Below are positions 51,998-62,340 of a stretch of DNA of 64,000 bases, one piece after another. The notes below the pieces were generated by a model. The model ran no database searches and was not told the DNA's origin. It saw only the letters and a list, made by a program, of their open reading frames with translations. The DNA is from Bacilli bacterium (GTDB lineage Bacteria; Bacillota_I; Bacilli_A; ML615J-28; CAG-698), in the NCBI GenBank assembly GCA_028691515.1, contig JAQUZE010000002.1, forward strand, positions 22,743-86,742, written 5' to 3'. The translations under genes were made by a program, and so were the position numbers. The first letter of the stretch is position 1. Each line of letters starts with the position of its first letter.

Positions 51998-53197
51998 ATG
52001 AAAAAAACTTATAATGTATTTTTGATTTTAATATTAGTATTTACTCTTTTTGGTTGTGTAAATAATGAAGAGAAAGACTCATATATATATACGTTTAATT
52101 TGGGAAATGCTTTTGAAACAGTAAATAAAGTTCAGATAATTTCTAAAACGAAAGTTGAGGAAGACAAAAGGACAGAACTGTATGATGATATGGTTTTAAT
52201 TCTTGATGATTTAGATAAAAAATTTAATGTAGTAAAAAGAAGTGATAATCATATTACTGAAGTAATGCAGATAAATAATTCTGCAGGTGTAAATCCTGTG
52301 AAAGTTAGTGAAGAGGTTATATATGTAATTGAAGAAGCCATTAAGGTTGCTGATATGTCTATAGTTGATGATGTTGCTTTATTTGATCCAACTATAGCAC
52401 CTGTATGGCAAAAATGGGATTTTCCTAATTTGATTTTTTCTGTTATACAACAACCAGTTTTAAATGAATATATACCTACAACTGAAGAACTAAAGGAATT
52501 ATTAAAATTAGTTAATTATAAGAATATAGTTATTGATAAAGATAATAATACAGTCTTTTTGAAAGAAAAAAATATGGCTCTAGATTTAGGTGCTGTTGTA
52601 AAAGGATATGCAGCAGATGTAATTGAACAGTTTTTATTATCTGAGGGATTTGAAAAAGCAGTAATTGATATTGGAGCCAATATTTTATTAATGGGTAGTT
52701 ATATTGATGATAAAGGAAAAGATGCTCCTTGGAATGTATCTATACGTACACCTTTGAAAGATTTAAACGCAATGCTTCCAACTAATAGTGATGTGCTTAC
52801 GATAGGATCTTTAAAGGTTATTAACAAAACTGTTGTTACTAGTGGTATTTATGAAAAATTTATTCGAACTGAAGATGGTATTGACTATCATCATATTTTA
52901 GATCCGAGAACGGGGTATTCAATTGAAAATCATGTTGTATCTGTTTCTATAGTTACTGATCTTTCTATTAAGGGTGATGCATATAGTACAGCATTATTTT
53001 CTTTAGGTTTAGAAGAAGGAATAAAGTTTGTAAATAATAATGATAATATTGAATGTATTTATGTAGTTAGTCAAAAAAACGAAGAAAATAAAACAGAATA
53101 TTTAGTATATGTTTCTGATGGTTTAGCAGATTCTTTTGAATTTAATAAAGCAACTGAAAGACTTCGTATTAAATATATGGGAATATTGGAGGACTAA
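51998..53197 (+). CDS. apbE: FAD:protein FMN transferase (lipoprotein)
   Basis: Lipobox TLFGC; ApbE motifs LDLGAVVKGYAAD, DIGANILLMGS, HHILDPRTGY. Confidence 0.9.
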   Translation: MKKTYNVFLILILVFTLFGCVNNEEKDSYIYTFNLGNAFETVNKVQIISKTKVEEDKRTELYDDMVLILDDLDKKFNVVKRSDNHITEVMQINNSAGVNPVKVSEEVIYVIEEAIKVADMSIVDDVALFDPTIAPVWQKWDFPNLIFSVIQQPVLNEYIPTTEELKELLKLVNYKNIVIDKDNNTVFLKEKNMALDLGAVVKGYAADVIEQFLLSEGFEKAVIDIGANILLMGSYIDDKGKDAPWNVSIRTPLKDLNAMLPTNSDVLTIGSLKVINKTVVTSGIYEKFIRTEDGIDYHHILDPRTGYSIENHVVSVSIVTDLSIKGDAYSTALFSLGLEEGIKFVNNNDNIECIYVVSQKNEENKTEYLVYVSDGLADSFEFNKATERLRIKYMGILED

Positions 53198-54040
53198 ATG
53201 TCAAGAGTATTAAAAATTGAGAATTTACATGTTAATGTTGATGGAGTGGAAATTTTAAAGGGAATTAATTTAGAAATTAATACTGGAGAGTTTCATGCAA
53301 TTATGGGACCCAATGGTTCAGGCAAATCTACATTGGCAAGCACTATTATGGGTCATTATAAATATGAAGTAACGCAAGGAAAAATATTACTTGATGGATT
53401 GAATGTTTTAGAAATGAGCGTTGATGAAAGAAGTAGAAATGGATTGTTTTTAGCAATGCAGTATCCTAATGAAGTTAGTGGGATTACGAATTCAGAGTTT
53501 ATTAAAACGGCAATGCAAGCTAGACTTCCTGAAGGTAAACATGTATCTTTATATAAATTTATTACTGAGTTAGAGTTATCAGTTAAAGATTTAAAAATGA
53601 ATAGTGATTTACCTCATAGATATCTAAATGAAGGATTTTCTGGTGGGGAAAGAAAGCGAAATGAAATATTACAATTAAAAATGTTGAAACCAAGTTTTGC
53701 TATTTTAGATGAAATTGATTCTGGTCTTGATGTTGATGCCTTAAAAATTGTCGGTGAAAATGTAAGTAAATTAAGAAGTCCTAATTTTGGAGGATTGATT
53801 ATTACTCATTATGAAAGATTGCTTGACTATATTAAATGTGATTATGTTCACGTTATTGTTGATGGGAAAATAATTAAAACTGGTGGACAAGAATTGATTG
53901 AAAAAATTGATACTGAAGGTTATGATTGGGTAAAAACGGAATTAGGAATTTTTGAAGAAGGTAAGAAAAAGAAAGCACGAGTAGTATTGGGCACTTGTGC
54001 TGTAAAAGAAGCTATTTCTAAAGAAGTAAAGGTTAAGTAA
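53198..54040 (+). CDS. sufC: Fe-S cluster assembly ATPase SufC
   Basis: GPNGSGKSTLAS; FSGGERKRNEILQ; LDEIDSGLDVDAL. Confidence 0.97.
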   Translation: MSRVLKIENLHVNVDGVEILKGINLEINTGEFHAIMGPNGSGKSTLASTIMGHYKYEVTQGKILLDGLNVLEMSVDERSRNGLFLAMQYPNEVSGITNSEFIKTAMQARLPEGKHVSLYKFITELELSVKDLKMNSDLPHRYLNEGFSGGERKRNEILQLKMLKPSFAILDEIDSGLDVDALKIVGENVSKLRSPNFGGLIITHYERLLDYIKCDYVHVIVDGKIIKTGGQELIEKIDTEGYDWVKTELGIFEEGKKKKARVVLGTCAVKEAISKEVKVK

Positions 54041-54042
54041 CT

Positions 54043-54921
54043 ATGGATATTATTGAATTTATAGAAAAAGATGATTTTTTTGTTATTTTTGATAATGGAT
54101 TAGTTAAAGAAAGTAATTTTATTTCTAATAATAATTTTGTAATTAGCAAAAATGGAAATTATAAAATTATATATTCTAATGTGGTTGCAAACCAAAATGT
54201 TAGTTTTAAAGTAGATAAAGGGGTAAAGGCTAATATTACTGAAATATATAGCAAATATAGTAATAATAGTAAATATAATTTATATATTGAATTATTGGAT
54301 AATGCTGTTGTTGATTTTTTAACAATAAGGTTTGTTGAAAATGAAATTAATTATACTTCAAAAGTAGTTTTAAGTGTAAATTCTATATTTAGACAAATAA
54401 ATGTTTGCAAAATTAATGAACAAACATCAGGAAAAGTTGTTGTTGAATTAAATGGTAATTTTAGCAAAGCAGATATTAAAAATATTATTTTGAATGAATC
54501 TTCCAAAAAACAAAAACATGAATTTAAGATAATGCATAATATTTCTGAAACGGAATCATATTTATTAAATTATGCTGTATGCGATAATAAATCAATTCTA
54601 TTTATTGATAATGAGGGATTTGTTTTTGAAGGTGCTGAAAAAAGCAATATGAATCAAATAACAAAGGGAATTATTCTTGATTTAGAATCAGAAATTTCTG
54701 CGAATCCAATTTTAAAGATAGATAATTATAATGTAATTGCTAATCATGGAGCTTCTATTGGAGCAATAGATGATGAAGAATTATTTTATCTTATGAGTCG
54801 TGGTTTAACAAAAGCAGATTCTGAAAAGCTTATTTTAAGTGGATACTTTACATTTGTGGTTAATGAAATTAAGGATGAAAAAATAAAAGATTATATATTA
54901 AATAATCTATTAAGGGAGTAG
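54043..54921 (+). CDS. sufD: Fe-S cluster assembly protein SufD (short)
   Basis: SufBD-like C-terminus HGASIGAIDDEELFYLMSRGLTKADSEKLILSGYF; operon position. Confidence 0.9.
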   Translation: MDIIEFIEKDDFFVIFDNGLVKESNFISNNNFVISKNGNYKIIYSNVVANQNVSFKVDKGVKANITEIYSKYSNNSKYNLYIELLDNAVVDFLTIRFVENEINYTSKVVLSVNSIFRQINVCKINEQTSGKVVVELNGNFSKADIKNIILNESSKKQKHEFKIMHNISETESYLLNYAVCDNKSILFIDNEGFVFEGAEKSNMNQITKGIILDLESEISANPILKIDNYNVIANHGASIGAIDDEELFYLMSRGLTKADSEKLILSGYFTFVVNEIKDEKIKDYILNNLLRE

Positions 54922-54923
54922 TT

Positions 54924-56150
54924 ATGTTAGATGTAAATAAAATAAGAAAAGATTTTCCTATTTATGATAAGCATCCTAATTTAGTATATTTAGATTCAGG
55001 GGCAACTTCATTAAAACCAAAAGTTGTTTTGGATAAAATGAATGAATATTATATGGAATATGGTGTAAATATACATAGAGGGGTATATTCTTTATCTTAC
55101 AAGGCTACAAATGAATATGAAAATTCCAGAAAAAAAGTTGCTAAATTTATTAATTCTATGTTTGAAGAGGTTGTTTTTACAAAAAACACAACTGAATCTT
55201 TAAATTATGTTGCTTTAGCTTATAGTAAAAAATTTTTAAAAACAAATGATGAAATTATTATTTCTGAATTAGAGCATCATTCTTCAATTCTTCCTTGGCA
55301 ACATATTGCAAGGGAAAAGAATCTTAAACTAAAATATATTCCGCTTGATGAAGATGGAAGAGTTACTATTGAAAATTTTAATAAAGTAATATCTAAGGAC
55401 ACTAAAGTAGTTTGTTTAAATTATGTTTCTAATGTTATGGGTTATATTACTCCATTAAAAGAAATAATAAAAAAAGCTCATGAAGTAGGAGCTATTGTAA
55501 TTGTTGATGCAGCTCAAGCAGCACCACATATTAAAATTGATGTTAAGGCTTTAGATTGTGATTTTTTAGCTTTTTCTGCACATAAAATGTTAGGGCCAAC
55601 TGGTCTAGGAATTTTATATGGTAAGAAAAAAATTATGAAGAATTTAGAACCTTTGTTTTATGGAGGAGATATGATTGATGAAGTAGAAAAATATAATTCT
55701 ACTTATAAAGAACTTCCATATGGGTTAGAAGCTGGAACACCACCAATTGCGGAAATAATTGGTTTTTCTAAAGCTATTGAATATTTAGAAAATATTGGGT
55801 TTGAAAATATTAGTAAGCATATAAGTGATTTAAATCATTATGCGATTAATCAAATGAAAGAAATAGCAGATGTAAAAATATATAATGAAACTGCAGATAT
55901 GGGGATCATTGCTTTTAATGTAAAAGGTGTTCATCCGCATGATGTAGCAACTGTGTTTGATCAATATGGTGTTAATTTAAGAGCTGGGCATCATTGTGCT
56001 CAGTTAATAATTAAGTGGTTACAATGTGTTGGCACTTTAAGGGCTACTTTTTATATTTATAATAATTATAAAGATGTAGATATCTTTATTAAGGCTTTAA
56101 AAAATGCGGTTAGTTTTTTTAAGAAATTTGAAGGTGATAACGATGAATAA
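54924..56150 (+). CDS. sufS: Cysteine desulfurase SufS
   Basis: YLDSGATSLKP; FSAHKMLGPTGLGILYG; RAGHHCAQ. Confidence 0.97.
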   Translation: MLDVNKIRKDFPIYDKHPNLVYLDSGATSLKPKVVLDKMNEYYMEYGVNIHRGVYSLSYKATNEYENSRKKVAKFINSMFEEVVFTKNTTESLNYVALAYSKKFLKTNDEIIISELEHHSSILPWQHIAREKNLKLKYIPLDEDGRVTIENFNKVISKDTKVVCLNYVSNVMGYITPLKEIIKKAHEVGAIVIVDAAQAAPHIKIDVKALDCDFLAFSAHKMLGPTGLGILYGKKKIMKNLEPLFYGGDMIDEVEKYNSTYKELPYGLEAGTPPIAEIIGFSKAIEYLENIGFENISKHISDLNHYAINQMKEIADVKIYNETADMGIIAFNVKGVHPHDVATVFDQYGVNLRAGHHCAQLIIKWLQCVGTLRATFYIYNNYKDVDIFIKALKNAVSFFKKFEGDNDE

Positions 56151-56574
56151 TGATTTAAACAGTTTATATAGAACAATTATTATGGATCATTATAAAAATC
56201 CAAGACACAAGGGTTTAAAAGGATATCCGCATGTACATATTAAAAATCCTTCTTGTGGGGATGATATTACAGTTGAAGCTAAAGTTGTTAATGGAGTTGT
56301 TGAAGAAATAAATCATGTAGGAACTGGTTGCTCTATATGTTGTTCTTCAGCTTCTATTTTATCAGAATTACTTTCTGGTAAAACTGTGGAAGAAGTAAAT
56401 GAAATAATTGGTTTGTTTTATGATTTAATTCAAGGTAGAGAAATAGAAGATTTGCAAAAGTTAGAAGAAGCGTTGGTTTTTCAAGGTGTTTCTAAATTTC
56501 CAGCAAGAATTAAATGTGCAACTTTGTCTTGGAAAGCTTTAGAACAAGTTATAAATGGTGATATAGATGAATAA
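56143..56574 (+). CDS. sufU: Fe-S scaffold/sulfur transfer protein SufU
   Basis: [30 protein letters not shown]; start refined. Confidence 0.96.
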   Translation: MNNDLNSLYRTIIMDHYKNPRHKGLKGYPHVHIKNPSCGDDITVEAKVVNGVVEEINHVGTGCSICCSSASILSELLSGKTVEEVNEIIGLFYDLIQGREIEDLQKLEEALVFQGVSKFPARIKCATLSWKALEQVINGDIDE

Positions 56575-57976
56575 GCCTAAAAATAATGTTGATAAGATTG
56601 TTGGCGACTATAAATTTGGCTTTTCTACTACTTCAAAAGAAGTTTTTAAAACTGAAAAAGGATTAAATGCTGAAGTCGTTAATATTATTTCACAAAAAAA
56701 ACAAGAACCTGAATGGATGAATGAATTTAGGTTAAAAGCTTATGATGAGTTTGTAACTCATCCTATGCCTAAATTTGGACCAGATTTATCATTTATTGAT
56801 TTTCAAAATTATACATATTTTATTAAATCTAGTGACCAAGTTAATTCTACATGGGATGAAGTACCTGAATCTATTAAAGAAACTTTTGAAAAAATAGGAA
56901 TTCCTGAAGCGGAAAGAGCGTATTTAGCGGGAGTAACTACTCAGTTTGAATCGGAAGCTGTTTATCATAACAATTTAAAAGAGTTGGATGATATGGGAGT
57001 TTTATTTACTGATATGGATTCTGCTTTGAAAAAATATCCAGAAATAGTAAAAAAATATTTAGGAACTGTAGTCCCCTTTGATGATAATAAATTTGCTGCT
57101 TTAAATTCTGCGGTTTGGAGTGGAGGATCATTTATTTATGTACCTAAAGGTGTAAAAGTAGAAAATCCTTTGCAATCATATTTTAGAATTAATAGTGAAA
57201 GAATGGGACAATTTGAAAGGACTTTGATTATTGTTGATGAAGATGCTTCTGTGAATTATGTTGAAGGTTGTACAGCGCCAATTTATTCAAATGATTCACT
57301 TCATGCGGCGGTTGTGGAGATTGTAGTGAAAAAGGGTGGATATTGTCGTTATTCAACTGTTCAAAATTGGTCTAATAATATAGTCAATTTAGTTACTAAA
57401 CGAGCTGTTGTTGAAGAAAATGGGCATATGGAATGGATTGATGGAAATATTGGATCTGGACTTAATATGAAATATCCTGCATGTATATTAAAGGGAAGAA
57501 AAGCAAAAGGAACGTGTATTTCAATTGCTTTTGCAGGAAAAGGGCAATATCAAGATGCTGGTGCTAAAATGATACATTTAGCTCCAGATACTACGAGTAC
57601 AATTATAAGTAAATCAATTTGTCGTGGTGGAGGACAAGTAAATTATCGTGGTACTGTTAGACATGGAAAAAAGGCTTATAACGCTAGAAGTCATGTTGAG
57701 TGTGACACTATAATTTTAGATGATATATCTAAAAGTGATACTATACCTTTTAATTTTGTTCAAAATCAAAAATCGCGAATAGAGCATGAAGCATCGGTCT
57801 CTAAAATTAGTGAAGAACAGCTGTTTTATTTAATGACAAGGGGTTTAACTAAAGAACAAGCAACAGAAATGATTGTTATGGGATTTATTGAACCTTTTGC
57901 TAAGGAGTTGCCAATGGAATATGCTGTTGAATTAAATCAATTAATAAAATTAGAGATGGAAGGCTCTATTGGGTAG
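56567..57976 (+). CDS. sufB: Fe-S cluster assembly protein SufB
   Basis: SufB sequence ([35 protein letters not shown]). Confidence 0.97.
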   Translation: MNKPKNNVDKIVGDYKFGFSTTSKEVFKTEKGLNAEVVNIISQKKQEPEWMNEFRLKAYDEFVTHPMPKFGPDLSFIDFQNYTYFIKSSDQVNSTWDEVPESIKETFEKIGIPEAERAYLAGVTTQFESEAVYHNNLKELDDMGVLFTDMDSALKKYPEIVKKYLGTVVPFDDNKFAALNSAVWSGGSFIYVPKGVKVENPLQSYFRINSERMGQFERTLIIVDEDASVNYVEGCTAPIYSNDSLHAAVVEIVVKKGGYCRYSTVQNWSNNIVNLVTKRAVVEENGHMEWIDGNIGSGLNMKYPACILKGRKAKGTCISIAFAGKGQYQDAGAKMIHLAPDTTSTIISKSICRGGGQVNYRGTVRHGKKAYNARSHVECDTIILDDISKSDTIPFNFVQNQKSRIEHEASVSKISEEQLFYLMTRGLTKEQATEMIVMGFIEPFAKELPMEYAVELNQLIKLEMEGSIG

Positions 57977-57984
57977 GAGGTTAT

Positions 57985-60753
57985 ATGAAAAAAATATTTC
58001 TAGCATTTATATTATTGGCAAGTTTGTTTTTGGTGGCTTGCAATGGAACATCTACTGGTGAGATTACTGTAAATATATATGATAGCGAATCTAATGTCGT
58101 AACTAAAGTTGTAGAGATTAGTAAAGAAAGTAATTTATTAAATTCTTTAGAAGAAACAGATGAAATATCATTTATTATTGAGGAAGGATTAATAAAATCT
58201 GTTAATGGTATAGAGGCTAAAGATAGTTATAATTGGCAAGTTTATCTTAATGATGTATTAGTTGTTAATTTAGGAGCACAAGTTATTAAAGATAAAGATA
58301 TTGTTGAATTTAAGCAAGTATATGTTGAAAAAATAACTGTTGAAGTTATTCAAAATGGACAAGAACCAACTACTTATTTAGTTCCATTAAATGGAAATTA
58401 TCTTTTATCTGATGTTTTAATATCATTTGATGAACTAAAAGTATTAATAGCTGATGATAAAGTTATTTCTGTTTTAGATGTTACTTTGCAAGAAGGAAAC
58501 TATTGGCAAATTAAGAAGAATAACGATATTGTTGATAATATTTCATCAATTAGTGTTAGTGAAGGAGATATTATTAAAATCTCAAGTTTAGAAAATGATT
58601 TTTTTAATGTAATTATCCAAAATATTAATACTGATGCTTTTAGTAAAAAAGTATATATAAATGGTTTAAATATTATTGAGACTTTAACAAATGACCAAGA
58701 TATTAAATTAATATATAATAATAACGATATTGAAAGTATTAAGAATATAAATCTTGAAGAAGATTATAAATGGGTAATATATTTAAATGAGGAAATTATT
58801 GACTCGTTAGAAAATCTTACTATTAATAATGATGATGAATTAAAATTTGTAGTTGAAGAGAATATTACAATTAATGTTGAAGTATATAATGGGGATTCAT
58901 TAATTTATGAAGCAAGTATTAACACAGATAGTCTTAATTTGCTTACTGTTTTAACAAGTGATAGTGAGTTAGCATTTAATTATCAAGAAGGTGTAATTAA
59001 ATATGTTAGAAGCATATATCCTAAAAAGAATTTTCAGTGGGAAATTTTAAGTAATGGTTCATTAATTGAAGATATTGAAAATCATATAGTTAGTGCTAAT
59101 GAAGAGGTTTCTATAAGATTAGTATATGTTCCAATTATTGTTGATTTTGAAGTTTCTTTTTCTGATGTTGAATTTAGAGTAGGCAATGTAATAGGATATA
59201 GTATTAAAATTAATTCAGGTCCAAGTTTAGGTGCTAAAGTAACATCTTCTAATACGGATGTTTTAGAAGTTAATGGTTTGAATTTATATGCAAAGGCTAG
59301 AGGAGATGTAACGTTATTAATAGAGATAGGAGATTCAAAGCAATCATTTGAGTTGTCTGTTGGTTTCAAACGTTATGAAGATATGAGCGATGAAGAATAT
59401 ATGGCGCTTTCTCCTGAAGAACAGGATCAAGTTTGGGAAGAACATTTAGCGTATCAAGCAGAGTTAAGACATTTAGAAGTTGAAAGAATTGTTGAGTTTG
59501 CAAATAATTTACCAACTGAGGTTTCGGAAGATATTGAGCTAATACTTGGAACTTTGGTTCCAAGCGTTTGGGTAAGTTGGGAATCAAACTTTCCTGGAAG
59601 TATTTCAAATACAGGAAAGGTTATGAAAAAAACTTATGACACTGTTGTTACTTTAACTTTGACTGTATGGTCAACAGAAGAAAGTGTTTCAGTTAGTAGA
59701 GAAATTTTAGTAAAGGGGTTTGATATGGAACCATTACCAACTAATAATTTAACATTTGCATATTTACCGCCGTATAATTTTCAAGGGTTTAAGGAAGAAG
59801 ATATAAAAAAAGTTGATGTAATTAATTTTGCAGCAGGAAGTATTGGAGCAAGTCATCAATTGGTTATTACAAGTACGAATGTATTTTTTGAATTACTTAA
59901 ATTAAGAGAGCAAGGATTAAAAATAGTAGTTTGTGTACAAGGAGGATCTTGGTTTAGTGATCCATATACAACAATTTTTGAAGATATGGCAATTAATCCT
60001 GAGAATAGAGCAGCATTCGTTCAATCTGTAGTTGATGCAATTGAAATGTATGATTTTGATGGTATAGATATTGACTGGGAAATTCCTGCTCCAAATAATG
60101 CTCAATATTTTACTGCTTTGGTTCGAGATTTAAGAGAAGCTTTTGATAAAATAAATCCTGAATTAATTGTTTCTGCAGCTGTTCCTAATTCAAATTTAAG
60201 TTCTAATTTTGAATATGACAAGATTGGCCAATATATGGATTATTTACATTTAATGAATTATGATCTAGGATGGAAAGAACGAACAAGCCATAATAGTGTT
60301 TTATATTCTGGAAGTAATAATACGTATTTAGATTTAAGTGTAGATAAAACTGTAAATGTATTTAAGAGTTTAGGGTTTCCTAAAGAAAAAATGGTTATAG
60401 GGTCAGCCTTTTATGGAAAAATATATAAAAATGTATTTACTAGTGGAAATGGGTTAGGAGTTAGTGTTACTGGAGCAGATAATCAAGCGAAAACAATTAA
60501 TTATCATGATGTATATAATAATTATTTAACTGTTAATCCGCAATATATTAGAAGAGATGAAATTGCGCATGCTGATTATTATTATGATAATGTTAATGGT
60601 ATTTTTATTACATATGAATCATTTAATGTTTTGAGAGAAAAAACTCAATATGTAGTTGATAATGAACTTGCAGGAATAATGTTTTGGGATTATAATCAAG
60701 ATCAAACAGGTGATTTATTGCAAGCAATATATCAAACATATCCAACTAGATAG
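57985..60753 (+). CDS. Lipoprotein with tandem DUF4430-like repeats, Ig-like domains and C-terminal GH18 domain
   Basis: Lipobox LFLVAC; four ~88-aa repeats; GH18 catalytic motif DFDGIDIDWE. Confidence 0.85.
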   Translation: MKKIFLAFILLASLFLVACNGTSTGEITVNIYDSESNVVTKVVEISKESNLLNSLEETDEISFIIEEGLIKSVNGIEAKDSYNWQVYLNDVLVVNLGAQVIKDKDIVEFKQVYVEKITVEVIQNGQEPTTYLVPLNGNYLLSDVLISFDELKVLIADDKVISVLDVTLQEGNYWQIKKNNDIVDNISSISVSEGDIIKISSLENDFFNVIIQNINTDAFSKKVYINGLNIIETLTNDQDIKLIYNNNDIESIKNINLEEDYKWVIYLNEEIIDSLENLTINNDDELKFVVEENITINVEVYNGDSLIYEASINTDSLNLLTVLTSDSELAFNYQEGVIKYVRSIYPKKNFQWEILSNGSLIEDIENHIVSANEEVSIRLVYVPIIVDFEVSFSDVEFRVGNVIGYSIKINSGPSLGAKVTSSNTDVLEVNGLNLYAKARGDVTLLIEIGDSKQSFELSVGFKRYEDMSDEEYMALSPEEQDQVWEEHLAYQAELRHLEVERIVEFANNLPTEVSEDIELILGTLVPSVWVSWESNFPGSISNTGKVMKKTYDTVVTLTLTVWSTEESVSVSREILVKGFDMEPLPTNNLTFAYLPPYNFQGFKEEDIKKVDVINFAAGSIGASHQLVITSTNVFFELLKLREQGLKIVVCVQGGSWFSDPYTTIFEDMAINPENRAAFVQSVVDAIEMYDFDGIDIDWEIPAPNNAQYFTALVRDLREAFDKINPELIVSAAVPNSNLSSNFEYDKIGQYMDYLHLMNYDLGWKERTSHNSVLYSGSNNTYLDLSVDKTVNVFKSLGFPKEKMVIGSAFYGKIYKNVFTSGNGLGVSVTGADNQAKTINYHDVYNNYLTVNPQYIRRDEIAHADYYYDNVNGIFITYESFNVLREKTQYVVDNELAGIMFWDYNQDQTGDLLQAIYQTYPTR

Positions 60754-60759
60754 AAATGG

Positions 60760-60793
60760 AAAAAGAAATTAGTTTATGCTAATTTCTTTTTTA
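60760..60793 (+). terminator. Intrinsic terminator
   Basis: AAAAAGAAATTAG-TTTATG-CTAATTTCTTTTTT. Confidence 0.8.
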
Positions 60794-60864
60794 ATTCTTT
60801 AATGTTGTAGAAGATATAAAAAAGTGATAAAATACAATCATATAAAGAGGTGTTAGGAGGTTAT

Positions 60865-61950
60865 ATGAAGAAAACTATACTCTATGATGAACATGTAAAA
60901 AGGGGAGGAAGTATTGTTGAATTTGGTGGTTACTTAATGCCAATTCAATATCAAGGAATTCCTTTTGAGCATGATGCTGTTCGCAATAATTTGGGGGTGT
61001 TTGACTGTTCTCATATGGGAGAGATCTTAATTGAAGGTCGTGATGCTTTACTATTTGCTGACTATATTGTTACATCAAATATTGGTGAATTGAATGATAT
61101 GCGTATGCTTTATGGTTTCATCTTATATCCAGATGGTGGCATAGTTGATGATTTGATGGTTTATAAATATAATAGTGAAAAAATATTATTAGTTGTAAAT
61201 GCTGCAAATACTATCAAAGATTATAAATATATTATTAGTAAATTTCATAATATGAAGTTTAATTGTACCGTAACAAATGTTTCAGCAACAATGTCACAAT
61301 TAGCTTTACAAGGACCCAAAGCTGCTGATTATTTACAAAATCTTGTTGATATTAATTTAGATGATATGATAATGTATGATTTTTTGGAAATGAAAATTAA
61401 TAATATAATATTTCTTGTTTCAAGAAGTGGATATACTGGTGAAGATGGTTTTGAAATATATGGTTCTAATAATGATATATTAGAGTTATTTATAAAACTT
61501 GCTGATGATGGTGTTACTTTGTGTGGCCTTGGAGCAAGAGATACATTGAGATTTGAAGCTGGGCTTCCTCTCTATGGACATGAGATTAGTGAATCAATCA
61601 ATCCTCTTGAATCAGGTTTAAGTTTTGCATTAGCTTTTGAAAAAGATTTTTTTGGGAAAGATGTTTTATTGGAGATTAAAAAAAATAAATTAAAGAGAAA
61701 AGAAGTTGGCTTAGAATTAATTGGAAGAGGCATACCTAGAAATGGTTATTTGATATATAAAAATAATAAAGAGATAGGTTATGTTACTACTGGGTATATG
61801 ATTCCTAATACAAAAAACAGTTATGCAGTTGCATTAATTGATAATGCTTATTATGAAAAAAATGGAATTGTTGAAGTGTTAATTCATAATAAGCATGTAC
61901 AGGCTAGAATTAGAAGTAAGAGATTTATTACAAATAAATACAAAAAATAA
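60865..61950 (+). CDS. gcvT: Glycine cleavage system T protein
   Basis: DCSHMGEI; SRSGYTGEDGFEIY; GLGARDTLRFEAGLPLYGHE. Confidence 0.96.
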   Translation: MKKTILYDEHVKRGGSIVEFGGYLMPIQYQGIPFEHDAVRNNLGVFDCSHMGEILIEGRDALLFADYIVTSNIGELNDMRMLYGFILYPDGGIVDDLMVYKYNSEKILLVVNAANTIKDYKYIISKFHNMKFNCTVTNVSATMSQLALQGPKAADYLQNLVDINLDDMIMYDFLEMKINNIIFLVSRSGYTGEDGFEIYGSNNDILELFIKLADDGVTLCGLGARDTLRFEAGLPLYGHEISESINPLESGLSFALAFEKDFFGKDVLLEIKKNKLKRKEVGLELIGRGIPRNGYLIYKNNKEIGYVTTGYMIPNTKNSYAVALIDNAYYEKNGIVEVLIHNKHVQARIRSKRFITNKYKK

Positions 61951-61962
61951 AAGGAGAAAAAA

Positions 61963-62340
61963 ATGAGTAAAGTATTGAAAAATTTAAAGTATGCATCTAG
62001 TCATGAATGGATTAAAGTTGAAGGAAATGTAGGAATTATTGGTATTTCTGATTATGCACAAGATTCATTAGGAAATATTGTTTTTCTTGATGTTCCTGAA
62101 GTTGGAGATGTATTCAATAAAGGAGATGAGTTTGGAGTATTAGAATCTGTAAAAGCTGCATCGGATTTGTATTTGCCAGTTGGTGGGGAAGTAATAGATG
62201 TTAATTTAGAATTAGTAGATAGTCCAGAATTATTGAATGAATCTGCATATGATAATTGGATTTTAAAAATATCTATTGCTGATTTATCTGAGTTAGATGA
62301 CTTATTAACAGCAGAAGAATATGAAGCGGAGACAAAATAA
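61963..62340 (+). CDS. gcvH: Glycine cleavage system H protein
   Basis: SHEWIKVEGNVGIIGISDYAQDSLGNIVFLDVPEVG; lipoyl Lys in ESVKAASD. Confidence 0.97.
   Translation: MSKVLKNLKYASSHEWIKVEGNVGIIGISDYAQDSLGNIVFLDVPEVGDVFNKGDEFGVLESVKAASDLYLPVGGEVIDVNLELVDSPELLNESAYDNWILKISIADLSELDDLLTAEEYEAETK

Noticed and set aside
59366-59608. 80-aa minus-strand ORF inside the GH18 protein gene
   Set aside because: Fully embedded in a well-supported long CDS; no SD or homology recognised.
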